A stretch of DNA of 64,000 nt from Roseiconus nitratireducens (GTDB taxonomy: Bacteria; Planctomycetota; Planctomycetia; Pirellulales; Pirellulaceae). A program made the translations under genes and the position numbers. The notes under the pieces are model-generated. The model was not told where the DNA came from and did no database searches. It saw only the letters and a program-made list of their open reading frames with translations. Each line of letters begins with the position of its first letter. Position 1 is the first letter of the stretch. The DNA lies in assembly GCF_008629675.1 (NCBI RefSeq), contig NZ_VWOX01000024.1, forward strand, positions 1 through 64,000. The letters are read 5' to 3'. Positions 45,356 through 54,197 of the stretch are shown one piece after another.

Positions 45356-46246
45356 GTGTCAATCGAATACAAAGCACTTCCCGGTTGGCCAGAACAGCCG
45401 CCGGGCATCGCGTCATTCGCCGCAGACCTCCCCGCGAGTGAACTGCCCCGGATATCGATTGTTTGTCCAAGCTTCCAGCAAGGGGCATTCATTGAAGACT
45501 TCATCCGGTCCGTGGTGTTTCAACGCTATCCCAATGTGGAACTTGTCATCATCGATGGCGGCAGCAGTGACGAGACCACGGAGATATTGAAGAAATACTC
45601 CCAGTTCATCGACTACTGGATCAGTGAGCCCGATGAAGGGCAAAGCGATGCGTTGAACAAAGGGCTCGATATCGCGACAGGCGATCTCGTGGGTTGGCAA
45701 AATGCCGATGACTTCTATCTGCCAAACGCGTTCTGGCACGTCGCCCAACGCGCGTTGCAGGTACCGGCCCTCTCATCATCCGTTTTCCTGGGCCACATCG
45801 CGGTCGTCGAAGATTCGCGGGTGATTGGTCGCAAGTATTTTTGTCGATTCTCACGCGATAGTTTGATCTATCGAGGAATCAACTTTGCAACCCAAGCTCT
45901 CTTTTTCGGACACGAGATCGCCAAGACGCACCGGATTGACAGGTCGTTGACGTATGCGATGGACGGAGAGTTCATTCTTTCGATTTCGCGAGCGGGATTC
46001 CCGTTCTACTTGGTCAATAAGTTTCTCGGAGCCTATCGCCGCCATGAAGACGCGAAGACAATTGCCCACTCGGAGGACTCAAGAGCGGAGTGGCATTCAG
46101 TCTTGAGACGCGAAGGAATCGAGCTAAAGAATCACCGGTGGAAGAAGCACGTGTTCACGATTCGCCGACTATTCGAATTGGCTCAATCGGGGAATCTGGT
46201 GCAAGCTACCGTCGAGAAGCTGTCACGGACTTCGAGACGGCCATGA
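45356..46246 (+). CDS. Glycosyltransferase family 2 (GT-A)
   Basis: The 296-residue enzyme starts at a GTG. The nucleotide-binding half has ISIVCPSFQQGAFIEDFIRS and VELVIIDGGSSDETTEIL. The acceptor half has DEGQSDALNKGLDIATGD followed by QNADD, which serves as the metal-binding DxD-like motif. An inverting transfer is expected. The stop overlaps the next ATG (ATGA), so it is coupled with the acetyltransferase gene. Confidence 0.85.
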   Translation: MSIEYKALPGWPEQPPGIASFAADLPASELPRISIVCPSFQQGAFIEDFIRSVVFQRYPNVELVIIDGGSSDETTEILKKYSQFIDYWISEPDEGQSDALNKGLDIATGDLVGWQNADDFYLPNAFWHVAQRALQVPALSSSVFLGHIAVVEDSRVIGRKYFCRFSRDSLIYRGINFATQALFFGHEIAKTHRIDRSLTYAMDGEFILSISRAGFPFYLVNKFLGAYRRHEDAKTIAHSEDSRAEWHSVLRREGIELKNHRWKKHVFTIRRLFELAQSGNLVQATVEKLSRTSRRP

Positions 46247-46788
46247 TGAGGTCCTTCCGCAAAGCCATCTTTCTCAGGTTGGCACGTCTTCTTCCTGCAA
46301 CACGTTGCTATCGGCAACGTAGTTGGCTGATTAGAAAGGCGGGTTTTGACGTTGATCCGACGGCGCGGCTGTGTGGATCCGCCCAGATCCTAGGAACCTT
46401 TAGACTGAAAGTCGGTGCAAACACGTTCATTGGTCACGAAACGCTTATCACCGGCGGCGATTGTGAGATTCTGATCGGCGCGTCCTGCGATATCTCGACA
46501 CGCGTACTGATCATCGCGGGGACTCATGAACTGACACCCCAGAACGAAAAGGTCGCGGGCCCAGGGCGGTCGGAGAACATCGTCATCGGAGACGGATGCT
46601 GGATCGGCGCCAATTCGACCATTCTGGCGGGTGTAACCATCGGGCCAAGATCGTTCGTGGCGGCCGGGGCGACCGTCACTCGTTCGATCCCGGCAAGGTC
46701 GATGGTGGGAGGCGTTCCCGCGAGGTTGATTCGCAGTTTTTCCGATCATGCCGACGCAGAGGCTGAATTGCCTTTGCAAAAAGAATGA
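46243..46788 (+). CDS. Hexapeptide-repeat acetyltransferase
   Basis: The 181-residue product has the left-handed beta-helix of LbH acyltransferases. Hexad repeats run through residues about 50-160, for example IGASCDISTRVLI and IVIGDGCWIGANSTILAGVT. The family ending SFVAAGATVTRSIPARSMV and GGVPARLIR is present. A His in IIAGTHELTP is a likely catalytic base. The start ATG 46243 overlaps the GT2 stop. It resembles WcaF/NodL-type sugar O-acetyltransferases, so it probably acetylates the polymer. The stop overlaps the next start, again by ATGA. Confidence 0.85.
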   Translation: MMRSFRKAIFLRLARLLPATRCYRQRSWLIRKAGFDVDPTARLCGSAQILGTFRLKVGANTFIGHETLITGGDCEILIGASCDISTRVLIIAGTHELTPQNEKVAGPGRSENIVIGDGCWIGANSTILAGVTIGPRSFVAAGATVTRSIPARSMVGGVPARLIRSFSDHADAEAELPLQKE

Positions 46789-48002
46789 CAACCGCCCCCA
46801 CGACCGGCTCCCGTCGTTTCGCTCCCCGGACGGGAGAGCCCAATAGCATTCGCCAACTGGTGTTTTGGCAGAACGTCGTCAGCCTTCACCAGGTGGGGCT
46901 GCTGGAAGCTGCTGCGAAACGCCTGCCAGGACGAGTTTCATTGATCGTTGATCAAGCGTTCAACCAGAAACGCATCGACCAGGGTTGGAGCGTGGAAACG
47001 CCCTCGGGCGTGGACCTGATTGTCAGTCCGGATAATCATGAGATTGCCACAATCTGCCAAAACTACTCCACAGCGGACTGCCACCACGTTTTCAGCGGGA
47101 TCGATGCGTATCGCGGCGTCTATCACGGTTTGAAAACCGCGAGTCAGACCGAAGCCCGTTTGAATGTCTACGCGGAGCGCCCCGATGCCCGGACACTGGT
47201 GAGACGAATGCACTCCCAGATTCGCGGACGTGTCAATGCTCGACGTTGGCGAAATCGAATCCATCGAGTTCTGGCCGTCGGTGATTTGGCGAACCAATAC
47301 TACCGGCAAATCGGATTTGCACGTGAACAGGTTCGCACCTTTGGCTATTTCCATGATTGCGCCGCGTCATCGCCCCAAAAAACTGTTTCGAAGTGTTTTC
47401 AAATTGCGTGCGTTGCGAGACAGGTACCGCTCAAGCGAATTGACCTCCTGATTCATTCCCTTCGTCACCTTTCCGAATTCGACTGGCAGGCTTCCATTGT
47501 CGGCGATGGTCCGCTGCTCGGCCAAAACAAGAAGCTGGCAGCCTCGCTCGGACTGTCGGACCGCGTGCATTGGACAGGAACGCTTTCTCACAATGACGTG
47601 CAGTCGATCGTACAGGGCAGCGATCTTCTTGTTCTACCCAGCGACTATGACGGTTGGGGCGCCGTCATCAACGAAGCATTCTCCGTCGGGACACCGGTTG
47701 TCGTTAGCGGTGCTTGCGGAGCGGCCACCACCGTTTGCAAACCGATTCATGGTGCAGTATTCCGGAGCGGCTGTGAACAGTCTTTGACGGATTCTTTGCT
47801 GCGTCAAATCCGGCAGGGCCCACCCACCAAGAAGCACCGGGAATGCTTACAGAACTGGTACCGACAAGCATTGGCCCCCGCGGCAGGGGCGGACTACTTG
47901 ATTGAAATCCTTTCCGGGAATTCCACAGAACCGCCTTGGATTTCGTCGAGCAGCTCGTTGGATACTCAATCGCCACCTGATGGCATCGGTGACGGGTCGT
48001 GA
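46785..48002 (+). CDS. Glycosyltransferase family 4
   Basis: The 405-residue GT-B enzyme has a poorly conserved N-terminal acceptor domain (QLVFWQNVVSLHQVGLLEA). The recognisable donor domain has IACVARQVPLKRIDLLIHSL, WQASIVGDGPLLGQNKKLAA and the motif region SDYDGWGAVINEAFSVGTPV. Its Ser/Pro-rich C-terminal tail is probably disordered. Start and stop both overlap neighbouring genes by four bases, so it sits inside a translationally coupled run. Confidence 0.82.
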   Translation: MTTAPTTGSRRFAPRTGEPNSIRQLVFWQNVVSLHQVGLLEAAAKRLPGRVSLIVDQAFNQKRIDQGWSVETPSGVDLIVSPDNHEIATICQNYSTADCHHVFSGIDAYRGVYHGLKTASQTEARLNVYAERPDARTLVRRMHSQIRGRVNARRWRNRIHRVLAVGDLANQYYRQIGFAREQVRTFGYFHDCAASSPQKTVSKCFQIACVARQVPLKRIDLLIHSLRHLSEFDWQASIVGDGPLLGQNKKLAASLGLSDRVHWTGTLSHNDVQSIVQGSDLLVLPSDYDGWGAVINEAFSVGTPVVVSGACGAATTVCKPIHGAVFRSGCEQSLTDSLLRQIRQGPPTKKHRECLQNWYRQALAPAAGADYLIEILSGNSTEPPWISSSSSLDTQSPPDGIGDGS

Positions 48003-49399
48003 ATCGTCATCAAACCTTGATTCATCTCTCGATCATCGTCGCGTCGCTGGCAGCGGTTGCGGTGCTACCGGGATCGCTGGATGCACTGGTTTTTCTCGCG
48101 CTGATCGGATGGAGCCTTTCGGGATCCGGTTTCCGCCATGCCGCGGCGCTAACCCTCCAATTCGGGTTAATGAATCTGAATCCGGAGGTGTTCGGTTCCG
48201 TCAGCACGGTAGGATTGCATCACATCCTCCCGTGTGCCGTACTGGCGCGTCTGTTTTACGATCGGCGAATCAACATCACGCCAACGATTCGGCCACTTGT
48301 CGGATCACTCTTGTTGGTGGGCGCATGGTTGACGCTGCACAGCTATCTGGTGAGCGTGCTGCCGGCGATTTCGTTGCTCAAATCGATCGGATTCGTCATC
48401 TATGCCCTCAGTTGTGTTCTGGCGGTCTCCAGCGTTTCCGCGGAGGAACTGAATACGATTGCGCGATGGTACGAACATTTTGTGGCACTGATCATTTTTG
48501 CCAGCGCTCCCCTGATATTTTCTGGCCTCGGGCGAACGCGAAATGCGACCGGCTTCAACGGGATCCTCTCGCACCCGAACCTCTTAGGCGTGTTTCTGGG
48601 AATTGCATTAGCGGCAATGATCGCTCATGCCTTGGCGAGTCATAGGATCGAGAGATGGAAACTAATCACGATCAGTCTGGGATTGATCGAGTTGTACCTT
48701 ACTGAAGCCCGCGGAGGAATGTTCAGCCTCCTGCTGGCGTTGGTTGTGTGGGGCGGATGCCTATTCACCCGCTTCAGTGGTCGTAGCGCGCGGGTCGTTG
48801 GTCGAGGCATCATTCTGATCGCGATCGCGACTCCGGTGATCATTGCCAGTTCCTCTACAGTGCAAGAATCCGTTTCGTACTTTGTTTCGAAGTCAGGGCG
48901 GACCTCCGAAAGCGGATTGGTCGCAAATTTCCGCAAGTCTCGCGGTGGCGCGATCGCATACCATATGCGGTCGCTTCGCAGAAATGTCGCGTTCGGACGG
49001 GGTTTCCAGGTCATCAACTCCCGTTCAGACGCATTGCCAGAGGTCACCTATGACCCCATTTGGAAAAAAATTCCCATTTCTGCGAGTGTTGAAAACGGAT
49101 TCCTCTACACATCGATTTTCGTCGAACTGGGCCTGATCGGTTCGATCCCCGTCTTCCTTTTCTTTGCGATCCTGATTGGCCCCGTTTTTCGGCGGCGAGA
49201 CGACCCGGCCAATGTGCTGTTGATCGCGGTTCTGTTTACCAATGTCACAGAGGCGGCCTTCTTCTCACCTTCGGGCGTCGGGGCATGGGAGTGGCAAATG
49301 ATCGCCCTCTACATGGCGTCACATCAGTTCGCCGACTTTTCGGCGGCATCGCAGGATTGCGAATCCGATCTAGCCTTGGCGGAGCCCGCCGCTGCTTAA
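47999..49399 (+). CDS. O-antigen polymerase-like membrane protein (Wzy candidate)
   Basis: The 466-residue protein has about ten to twelve transmembrane helices and starts at the GTG at 47999 within the stop of the previous gene. A periplasmic loop follows NATGFNGILSHPNLLGVFLG, a typical Wzy/ligase signature with the conserved His. A second loop has RSLRRNVAFGRGFQVI and ASVENGFLYTSIFVELGLIG. This places it in the Wzy_C group beside the larger protein at 39190. One of the two should polymerise repeat units; the shorter one without TPR is the better polymerase candidate. Confidence 0.78.
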   Translation: MNRHQTLIHLSIIVASLAAVAVLPGSLDALVFLALIGWSLSGSGFRHAAALTLQFGLMNLNPEVFGSVSTVGLHHILPCAVLARLFYDRRINITPTIRPLVGSLLLVGAWLTLHSYLVSVLPAISLLKSIGFVIYALSCVLAVSSVSAEELNTIARWYEHFVALIIFASAPLIFSGLGRTRNATGFNGILSHPNLLGVFLGIALAAMIAHALASHRIERWKLITISLGLIELYLTEARGGMFSLLLALVVWGGCLFTRFSGRSARVVGRGIILIAIATPVIIASSSTVQESVSYFVSKSGRTSESGLVANFRKSRGGAIAYHMRSLRRNVAFGRGFQVINSRSDALPEVTYDPIWKKIPISASVENGFLYTSIFVELGLIGSIPVFLFFAILIGPVFRRRDDPANVLLIAVLFTNVTEAAFFSPSGVGAWEWQMIALYMASHQFADFSAASQDCESDLALAEPAAA

Positions 49400-49432
49400 A
49401 GTGTTGACGTCGTTGTTTCCATCCGTCCGTCA

Positions 49433-50608
49433 ATGGACCACGCATCGAGACTGGCCGCTCCCATCGTGATTGTCCATGTACTCAACTTTCGAAATCTGTA
49501 CGGAAGCGGAATCACAGAGTCCGTCCCCGCGCTTTGTCGAGCCCAGGCTGACCTTGGACGCTCGGTCACTCTGGCTGTGAACTGTGCTCGCGACGAGTGG
49601 CGAGACAACACGTTTGAACTGCTCGAGGTCTCAACCCCAAAAGCGTTTCAGAAACTTGGATTCTGCCCCGGCTTGCACCGCGAACTCTGTTCGATCGCCC
49701 CGCGTGCGGACGTCTTTCACGCACATGATCTCTGGACGATGTCCTGTTCCTACGCGTTTTCCGCGGCCAAAAGCGCCGGTAAGCCCTTCGTCGTCTCACC
49801 CAGAGGCACTCTGTCGGCGGAAGCTTTGAAGATCAAACCGGTCCGAAAAGCGATCGTGTGGCAACTGAGCCGACGGCAGCTGCTAGCGTCTGCCGACTGT
49901 GTGCACGTGACATCGCGATCGGAGTATCAGGATGTCCGCAACCGAGGAGTTCGCGTTCCCGTCGCGTTGTTGCCGAACGGCATTGACATCCCACAATGGA
50001 ATCCGGATTGGCAATCGAAGCAATCCAACAAGAAGAAGACTTTGTTGTACTTTGGACGCATTCACCCGATCAAAGGTCTTGTCAATCTCATTGAGGCGTG
50101 GTCTCGGCTCCAGGCTCGTCATCCGGACTGGAGACTGAGAATCTGCGGAGTCGACGACGGTGGACATCGGTCCGAACTGGAGAGCCTTGTCGAATCGCGT
50201 GATATCAAAAACGTGGTCTTCGAAGGTCCTGTTTTCGGAGACGATCGGTTTCGTGTGTACACGGATTCGGATCTTTACGTTCTTCCGTCCTTTTCAGAGA
50301 ACTTTGGCAACACGGTGGGTGAGGCATTGATTTGCGGATGCCCTGCCATTGCGACCACCCGAACACCATGGTCGGAGCTTGCGGAGGTCGGTTGCGGATG
50401 GACCTGCCGGCCGGACGTCGACGGATTGTCGGAGGTTCTATCCGAAGCATTCGGATGCTCTCCTGAGAAGCTGGCCGAGATGGGAAAACGCGGCAGGACG
50501 TGGATCATGCAAACTTTCAGCTGGAAAATGATTGCGCAAAAGCTGCTTGAGACTTATGCGTGGTTGCAAGGTGAAACCGAGCGTCCAGACCACGTCATCA
50601 TGGATTGA
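49433..50608 (+). CDS. Glycosyltransferase family 4
   Basis: The 391-residue GT-B enzyme begins with a beta strand and Gly-rich loop (HVLNFRNLYGSGITESVPAL). The donor half has LLYFGRIHPIKGLVNLIEAW, WRLRICGVDDGGHRSELESL and the motif LPSFSENFGNTVGEALICGC, with Glu residues typical of retaining GT4 enzymes. FVVSPRGTLSAEALKI is a common marker of WcaI/RfaB-like members. A 33-base gap separates it from the polymerase gene. The C-terminus overlaps in register with the frame upstream of the next gene but not with its chosen start. Confidence 0.85.
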   Translation: MDHASRLAAPIVIVHVLNFRNLYGSGITESVPALCRAQADLGRSVTLAVNCARDEWRDNTFELLEVSTPKAFQKLGFCPGLHRELCSIAPRADVFHAHDLWTMSCSYAFSAAKSAGKPFVVSPRGTLSAEALKIKPVRKAIVWQLSRRQLLASADCVHVTSRSEYQDVRNRGVRVPVALLPNGIDIPQWNPDWQSKQSNKKKTLLYFGRIHPIKGLVNLIEAWSRLQARHPDWRLRICGVDDGGHRSELESLVESRDIKNVVFEGPVFGDDRFRVYTDSDLYVLPSFSENFGNTVGEALICGCPAIATTRTPWSELAEVGCGWTCRPDVDGLSEVLSEAFGCSPEKLAEMGKRGRTWIMQTFSWKMIAQKLLETYAWLQGETERPDHVIMD

Positions 50609-50663
50609 TACTGGCTGTGCTTCAATCAATTCAAAATTTTCGTCAAGCCACATCGAGAATCGG

Positions 50664-52817
50664 GTGAAACAGGTACTGCAGAATTTGGGCTCCGGCGAGA
50701 CACTGCTCGCGGAGACGCCTTGTCCGCATCGCGGCGTCGGAGAGGTTTTGATCCGAACCACGCATTCGCTCGTTTCCCTTGGAACCGAAAAAATGCTCGT
50801 TGATTTCGGACGCAAAGGCTATCTGGCGAAGGCGCGGTCGCAACCAGACAAAGTCAAACAAGTCCTACAGAAAATCAAAACCGACGGCATCTGGACGACG
50901 ATCGACGCCGTCCGGGCAAAACTGGAGACGCCGATTCCGCTTGGTTATTGCAACGTGGGGACGGTGATCGACGCTCCGACGCGATCCGACTTGATGGTCG
51001 GCGATCGCGTCGTCAGCAATGGACCCCACGCCGAGATCGTCAGCGTTCCGAAAAACCTGGTCGCCAAGATCCCGCAGGCCGTCTCTTCTGAAGTCGCCGC
51101 GTACGGTGTTACCTCCGCGATCGGATTGCAGGGCATTCGGCTGCTGAACCCCACGCTGGGTGAACGCGTGGTTGTCGCGGGGTTGGGACTGATCGGGCAA
51201 CTCTGTGTCCAGATCCTGCGAGCCAACGGTTGCGAAGTGCTGGGGATGGATTTCGACCCGAAAAAACTGGAGCTTGCACGCTCGTTCGGCGCCAGAACGG
51301 TTGACTTGACCAGCGGAGAAGACCCGGTCCGCTCGTCACTCCATTGGACCTGTGGCCACGGCGTCGATGGCGTTTTGATCACGGCATCGACACAAAGTGA
51401 CGTATTGATGCATCAATCCGCCGACATGTGCCGGAAACGGGGCCGAATCGTTCTGGTTGGCGTCGCCGGGTTGAAACTCAGACGAGACGACTTCTACAAA
51501 AAAGAACTGTCCTTCCAAGTTTCGTGCTCCTACGGTCCGGGGCGATACGATCCGACTTACGAAAAGCACGGTTTGGACTATCCGATCGGATTCGTTCGCT
51601 GGACTGAAAAGCGAAATTTTGAAGCCGTGCTGAGTTTGATGGAGCGGGGACTGATCCAGACGGAAACCCTGACCACACACCGGTTCCGATTCGATGACGC
51701 GTTGGGCGCCTACCAAACGATGAACGGCCAGCACGCAATGGGCATGCTGTTGGAATACGATTCCACTGGCAACCGCCCCGTCCAGGAACGAACACTCACG
51801 CTCCAGAGCACCACCTCACGAGCAGTGCGATCCGACGCGGTCCCAAGAATTGGAATCATCGGGGCAGGATCATTTACCACGCGAACACTGCTGCCGGCTC
51901 TGACCGGAAATGGCGTTGTTCGTGAGTGGATTGTCAGCCAGCGAGGCGTCTCGGCTGCGCACGCGGCAAATAAATTCGGATTTGCTCGATGCGGCACCGA
52001 TGTGGACGCGCTGCTGGACGATTCCGGCGTCGACGCCGTCTTCATCACCACGCCCCACAATACGCACGCCGATCTCGTCTGTGCGGCTTTGGAACGTGGC
52101 AAGCACGTGTTCGTCGAAAAGCCGCTGGCCCTGAATCAGGACGAATTGACACGCGTCAGGGAGTGTGCCGAACAACACTCTGGCCTCAGCCTGATGGTCG
52201 GATTCAATCGGCGATTCTCTCCCCACACTGAGTCGATCGTCGACGGGATGAAAGCCACTCCAGGATCAAAAGCGGTCATCATCACGGTCAATGCCGGCTC
52301 GATACCACCGGAACACTGGACGCAGAATCGTGAATTGGGCGGCGGCCGAATCCTCGGCGAAGCGTGTCACTTCATCGATCTGTCGCGGTTTCTGATTGCC
52401 CGTCCCATCACGCAGGTCTCCTCTATCGCGATGCTCGGCGGTGAGGGGGCGCAGGGCGATTGCGCCTCAATCCACCTGAAATTCGAAGATGGATCGATCG
52501 CGACGATTCACTACCTTGCAAACGGGAATAAGTCATTTCCCAAGGAACGGGTTGAGATTTTCGCCGGAGGCCAGGTGCATTGCATCGAGAATTTCCGCCG
52601 ATCTCGCGTGCTGGGGCAACGAAGAAACCTAAGAACACGTCGTCAAGATAAGGGACATCACAACGAAATCCAGAGGTTTCTCGACAGCCTAACAGAACCG
52701 ACTTCACCCCCCATTCCGCTGGACGAGCTGGTAGAAGTTTCGCGCATCACGATTGAAGCAAATGATCAAATTCAATCGCAACTACGCGCATTCACTCCGA
52801 GCAATCTGGAGCGATAA
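50664..52817 (+). CDS. Two-domain oxidoreductase (zinc-type MDR plus Gfo/Idh/MocA)
   Basis: The 717-residue protein joins two dehydrogenases. Residues about 1-375 are an alcohol-dehydrogenase-like MDR domain with LVSLGTEKMLVDFGRKGYLA, a cofactor site VVVAGLGLIGQLCVQIL, and PLGYCNVGTVI. Residues about 390-715 are a Gfo/Idh/MocA domain with IGIIGAGSFTTRTLLPAL and the signature VFVEKPLALN, later GEACHFIDLSRFL. The start GTG at 50664 matches the known N-terminus 'KQVLQNL..GE'. Such bi-domain proteins recur in polysaccharide clusters next to heparinase-family and WbuB-like genes, as here. The substrate is probably a nucleotide or lipid-linked sugar; this is not settled. Confidence 0.85.
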   Translation: MKQVLQNLGSGETLLAETPCPHRGVGEVLIRTTHSLVSLGTEKMLVDFGRKGYLAKARSQPDKVKQVLQKIKTDGIWTTIDAVRAKLETPIPLGYCNVGTVIDAPTRSDLMVGDRVVSNGPHAEIVSVPKNLVAKIPQAVSSEVAAYGVTSAIGLQGIRLLNPTLGERVVVAGLGLIGQLCVQILRANGCEVLGMDFDPKKLELARSFGARTVDLTSGEDPVRSSLHWTCGHGVDGVLITASTQSDVLMHQSADMCRKRGRIVLVGVAGLKLRRDDFYKKELSFQVSCSYGPGRYDPTYEKHGLDYPIGFVRWTEKRNFEAVLSLMERGLIQTETLTTHRFRFDDALGAYQTMNGQHAMGMLLEYDSTGNRPVQERTLTLQSTTSRAVRSDAVPRIGIIGAGSFTTRTLLPALTGNGVVREWIVSQRGVSAAHAANKFGFARCGTDVDALLDDSGVDAVFITTPHNTHADLVCAALERGKHVFVEKPLALNQDELTRVRECAEQHSGLSLMVGFNRRFSPHTESIVDGMKATPGSKAVIITVNAGSIPPEHWTQNRELGGGRILGEACHFIDLSRFLIARPITQVSSIAMLGGEGAQGDCASIHLKFEDGSIATIHYLANGNKSFPKERVEIFAGGQVHCIENFRRSRVLGQRRNLRTRRQDKGHHNEIQRFLDSLTEPTSPPIPLDELVEVSRITIEANDQIQSQLRAFTPSNLER

Positions 52818-52838
52818 TTCGCGTCCCCCACGCCAGTC

Positions 52839-54197
52839 ATGCGCATCGTATTTTTTTCGCACTATTTTCCACCGGAAGGCAACGCGCCTGCGTCGCGCAC
52901 GTACGACCACTGCGTCCGGTGGGTCAACGATCCGGAACGCAACGTGTCGGTGACGGTGGTGACGTGCGCTCCCAACGTTCCCGACGGGCAGGTTTACGAC
53001 GGCTATCGAAACCCTCTTTGGCCGCGGCGTGAAGTCGTCGATGGTGTTCAAGTTGTGCGCGTCTGGACGTACATTCGTCCAAACCCAGGTCGCGTTGGAT
53101 TGATCGTCAATTACCTGTCGTACCTCGTTTCCTCACTGTTCGCCTTCGTGTTCTTCGTCCGTCGTCCCGACGTGATCGTTGCCACCACGCCTCAGTTTTT
53201 CTGTGGCATCGCGGGCGTCCTTGCCAGTTGGCTGAAGTGGCGACCGTTGGTTCTGGAGGTCCGTGACATCTGGCCGGAATCGATTGTGACCGTCGGGGCC
53301 CTCCGACGCGGCTGGATCGTCAAAGCGCTTGAATCGATGGAACGCTGGATGTACCGACAGGCGAATCACATCGTTGCCGTCGGCCCCGGATATCGCGACA
53401 ACATCCTCTCCAAAGCCGACGTCGCCGACCACCTGTCGGTCGTCACCAACGGCGTTGATCCGACCGCGTTTCTGCCCCGCGCCGATTGCGAGAATGTTCG
53501 GCAACGTTACGACTTGGGAAAGCGGTTTGTTTGCTCCTACGTCGGTACCGTCGGCATGGCCCACGGCTTGGACATTCTGGTTCGAGCCGCGAAGCGCTAT
53601 CAGCAGGCTGGGCGCGATGACGTCGTCTTTCTGATCGCGGGCGGAGGCGCGCGTCTGGAGGAGTTGCGTTCCCAAGTCGAATCTCAGAACCTCGGTCATT
53701 TCTTGAAACTGACCGGACGCGTCGACAAATCTTTGATTCCTGACGTGCTCGCTGCGTCGGATGTTTGTCTGGTGCATTTGAACAAAGTCGATTTGTTTCA
53801 ACACGTTATCCCGTCCAAGATCTTCGAAACGATGGCGATGGAACGGCCCATCATCATGGGTGTCCGTGGCCGGGCACGTGACATCGTGTTGGAAGCCGGA
53901 TGTGGCGTCGCCCTTGAACCGGAAAACGACGAACAACTGATCCAGATCCTGGACCAGATGGAATCTGATCCGCAAGCGACACGGCGGATGGGCCAATGCG
54001 GGCGTCAGTTCGTGGTTCGGCATTTCAATCGTGACACGCTCGCCGCGGACATGCTGACGGTGATCCAACGGACCGCCGCAGGAGATTCACGTGCTCTGCC
54101 CGACCGCGATTGGAACAGTCCCGACCATTCGGTCGAACCAGACGGCGAAGCCGGCACCAAGAACGCTCGCAAGACTGCCGGCCAGCCGTTGCGATGA
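52839..54197 (+). CDS. Glycosyltransferase family 4, WbuB-like
   Basis: The 452-residue product opens MRIVFFSHYFPPEGNAPASR, the WbuB-type lead-in. It has a hydrophobic patch at about residues 85-105, and LVLEVRDIWPESIVTVGAL, a hallmark of this subgroup (WbuB transfers N-acetylfucosamine-type sugars). The donor domain includes VCSYVGTVGMAHGLDILVRA and the acidic motif region with IPSKIFETMAMERPIIMGV. It overlaps the heparinase gene by four bases (ATGA). With the two-domain oxidoreductase before it and the lyase after it, it forms a recurring three-gene set in acidic polysaccharide clusters. Confidence 0.87.
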   Translation: MRIVFFSHYFPPEGNAPASRTYDHCVRWVNDPERNVSVTVVTCAPNVPDGQVYDGYRNPLWPRREVVDGVQVVRVWTYIRPNPGRVGLIVNYLSYLVSSLFAFVFFVRRPDVIVATTPQFFCGIAGVLASWLKWRPLVLEVRDIWPESIVTVGALRRGWIVKALESMERWMYRQANHIVAVGPGYRDNILSKADVADHLSVVTNGVDPTAFLPRADCENVRQRYDLGKRFVCSYVGTVGMAHGLDILVRAAKRYQQAGRDDVVFLIAGGGARLEELRSQVESQNLGHFLKLTGRVDKSLIPDVLAASDVCLVHLNKVDLFQHVIPSKIFETMAMERPIIMGVRGRARDIVLEAGCGVALEPENDEQLIQILDQMESDPQATRRMGQCGRQFVVRHFNRDTLAADMLTVIQRTAAGDSRALPDRDWNSPDHSVEPDGEAGTKNARKTAGQPLR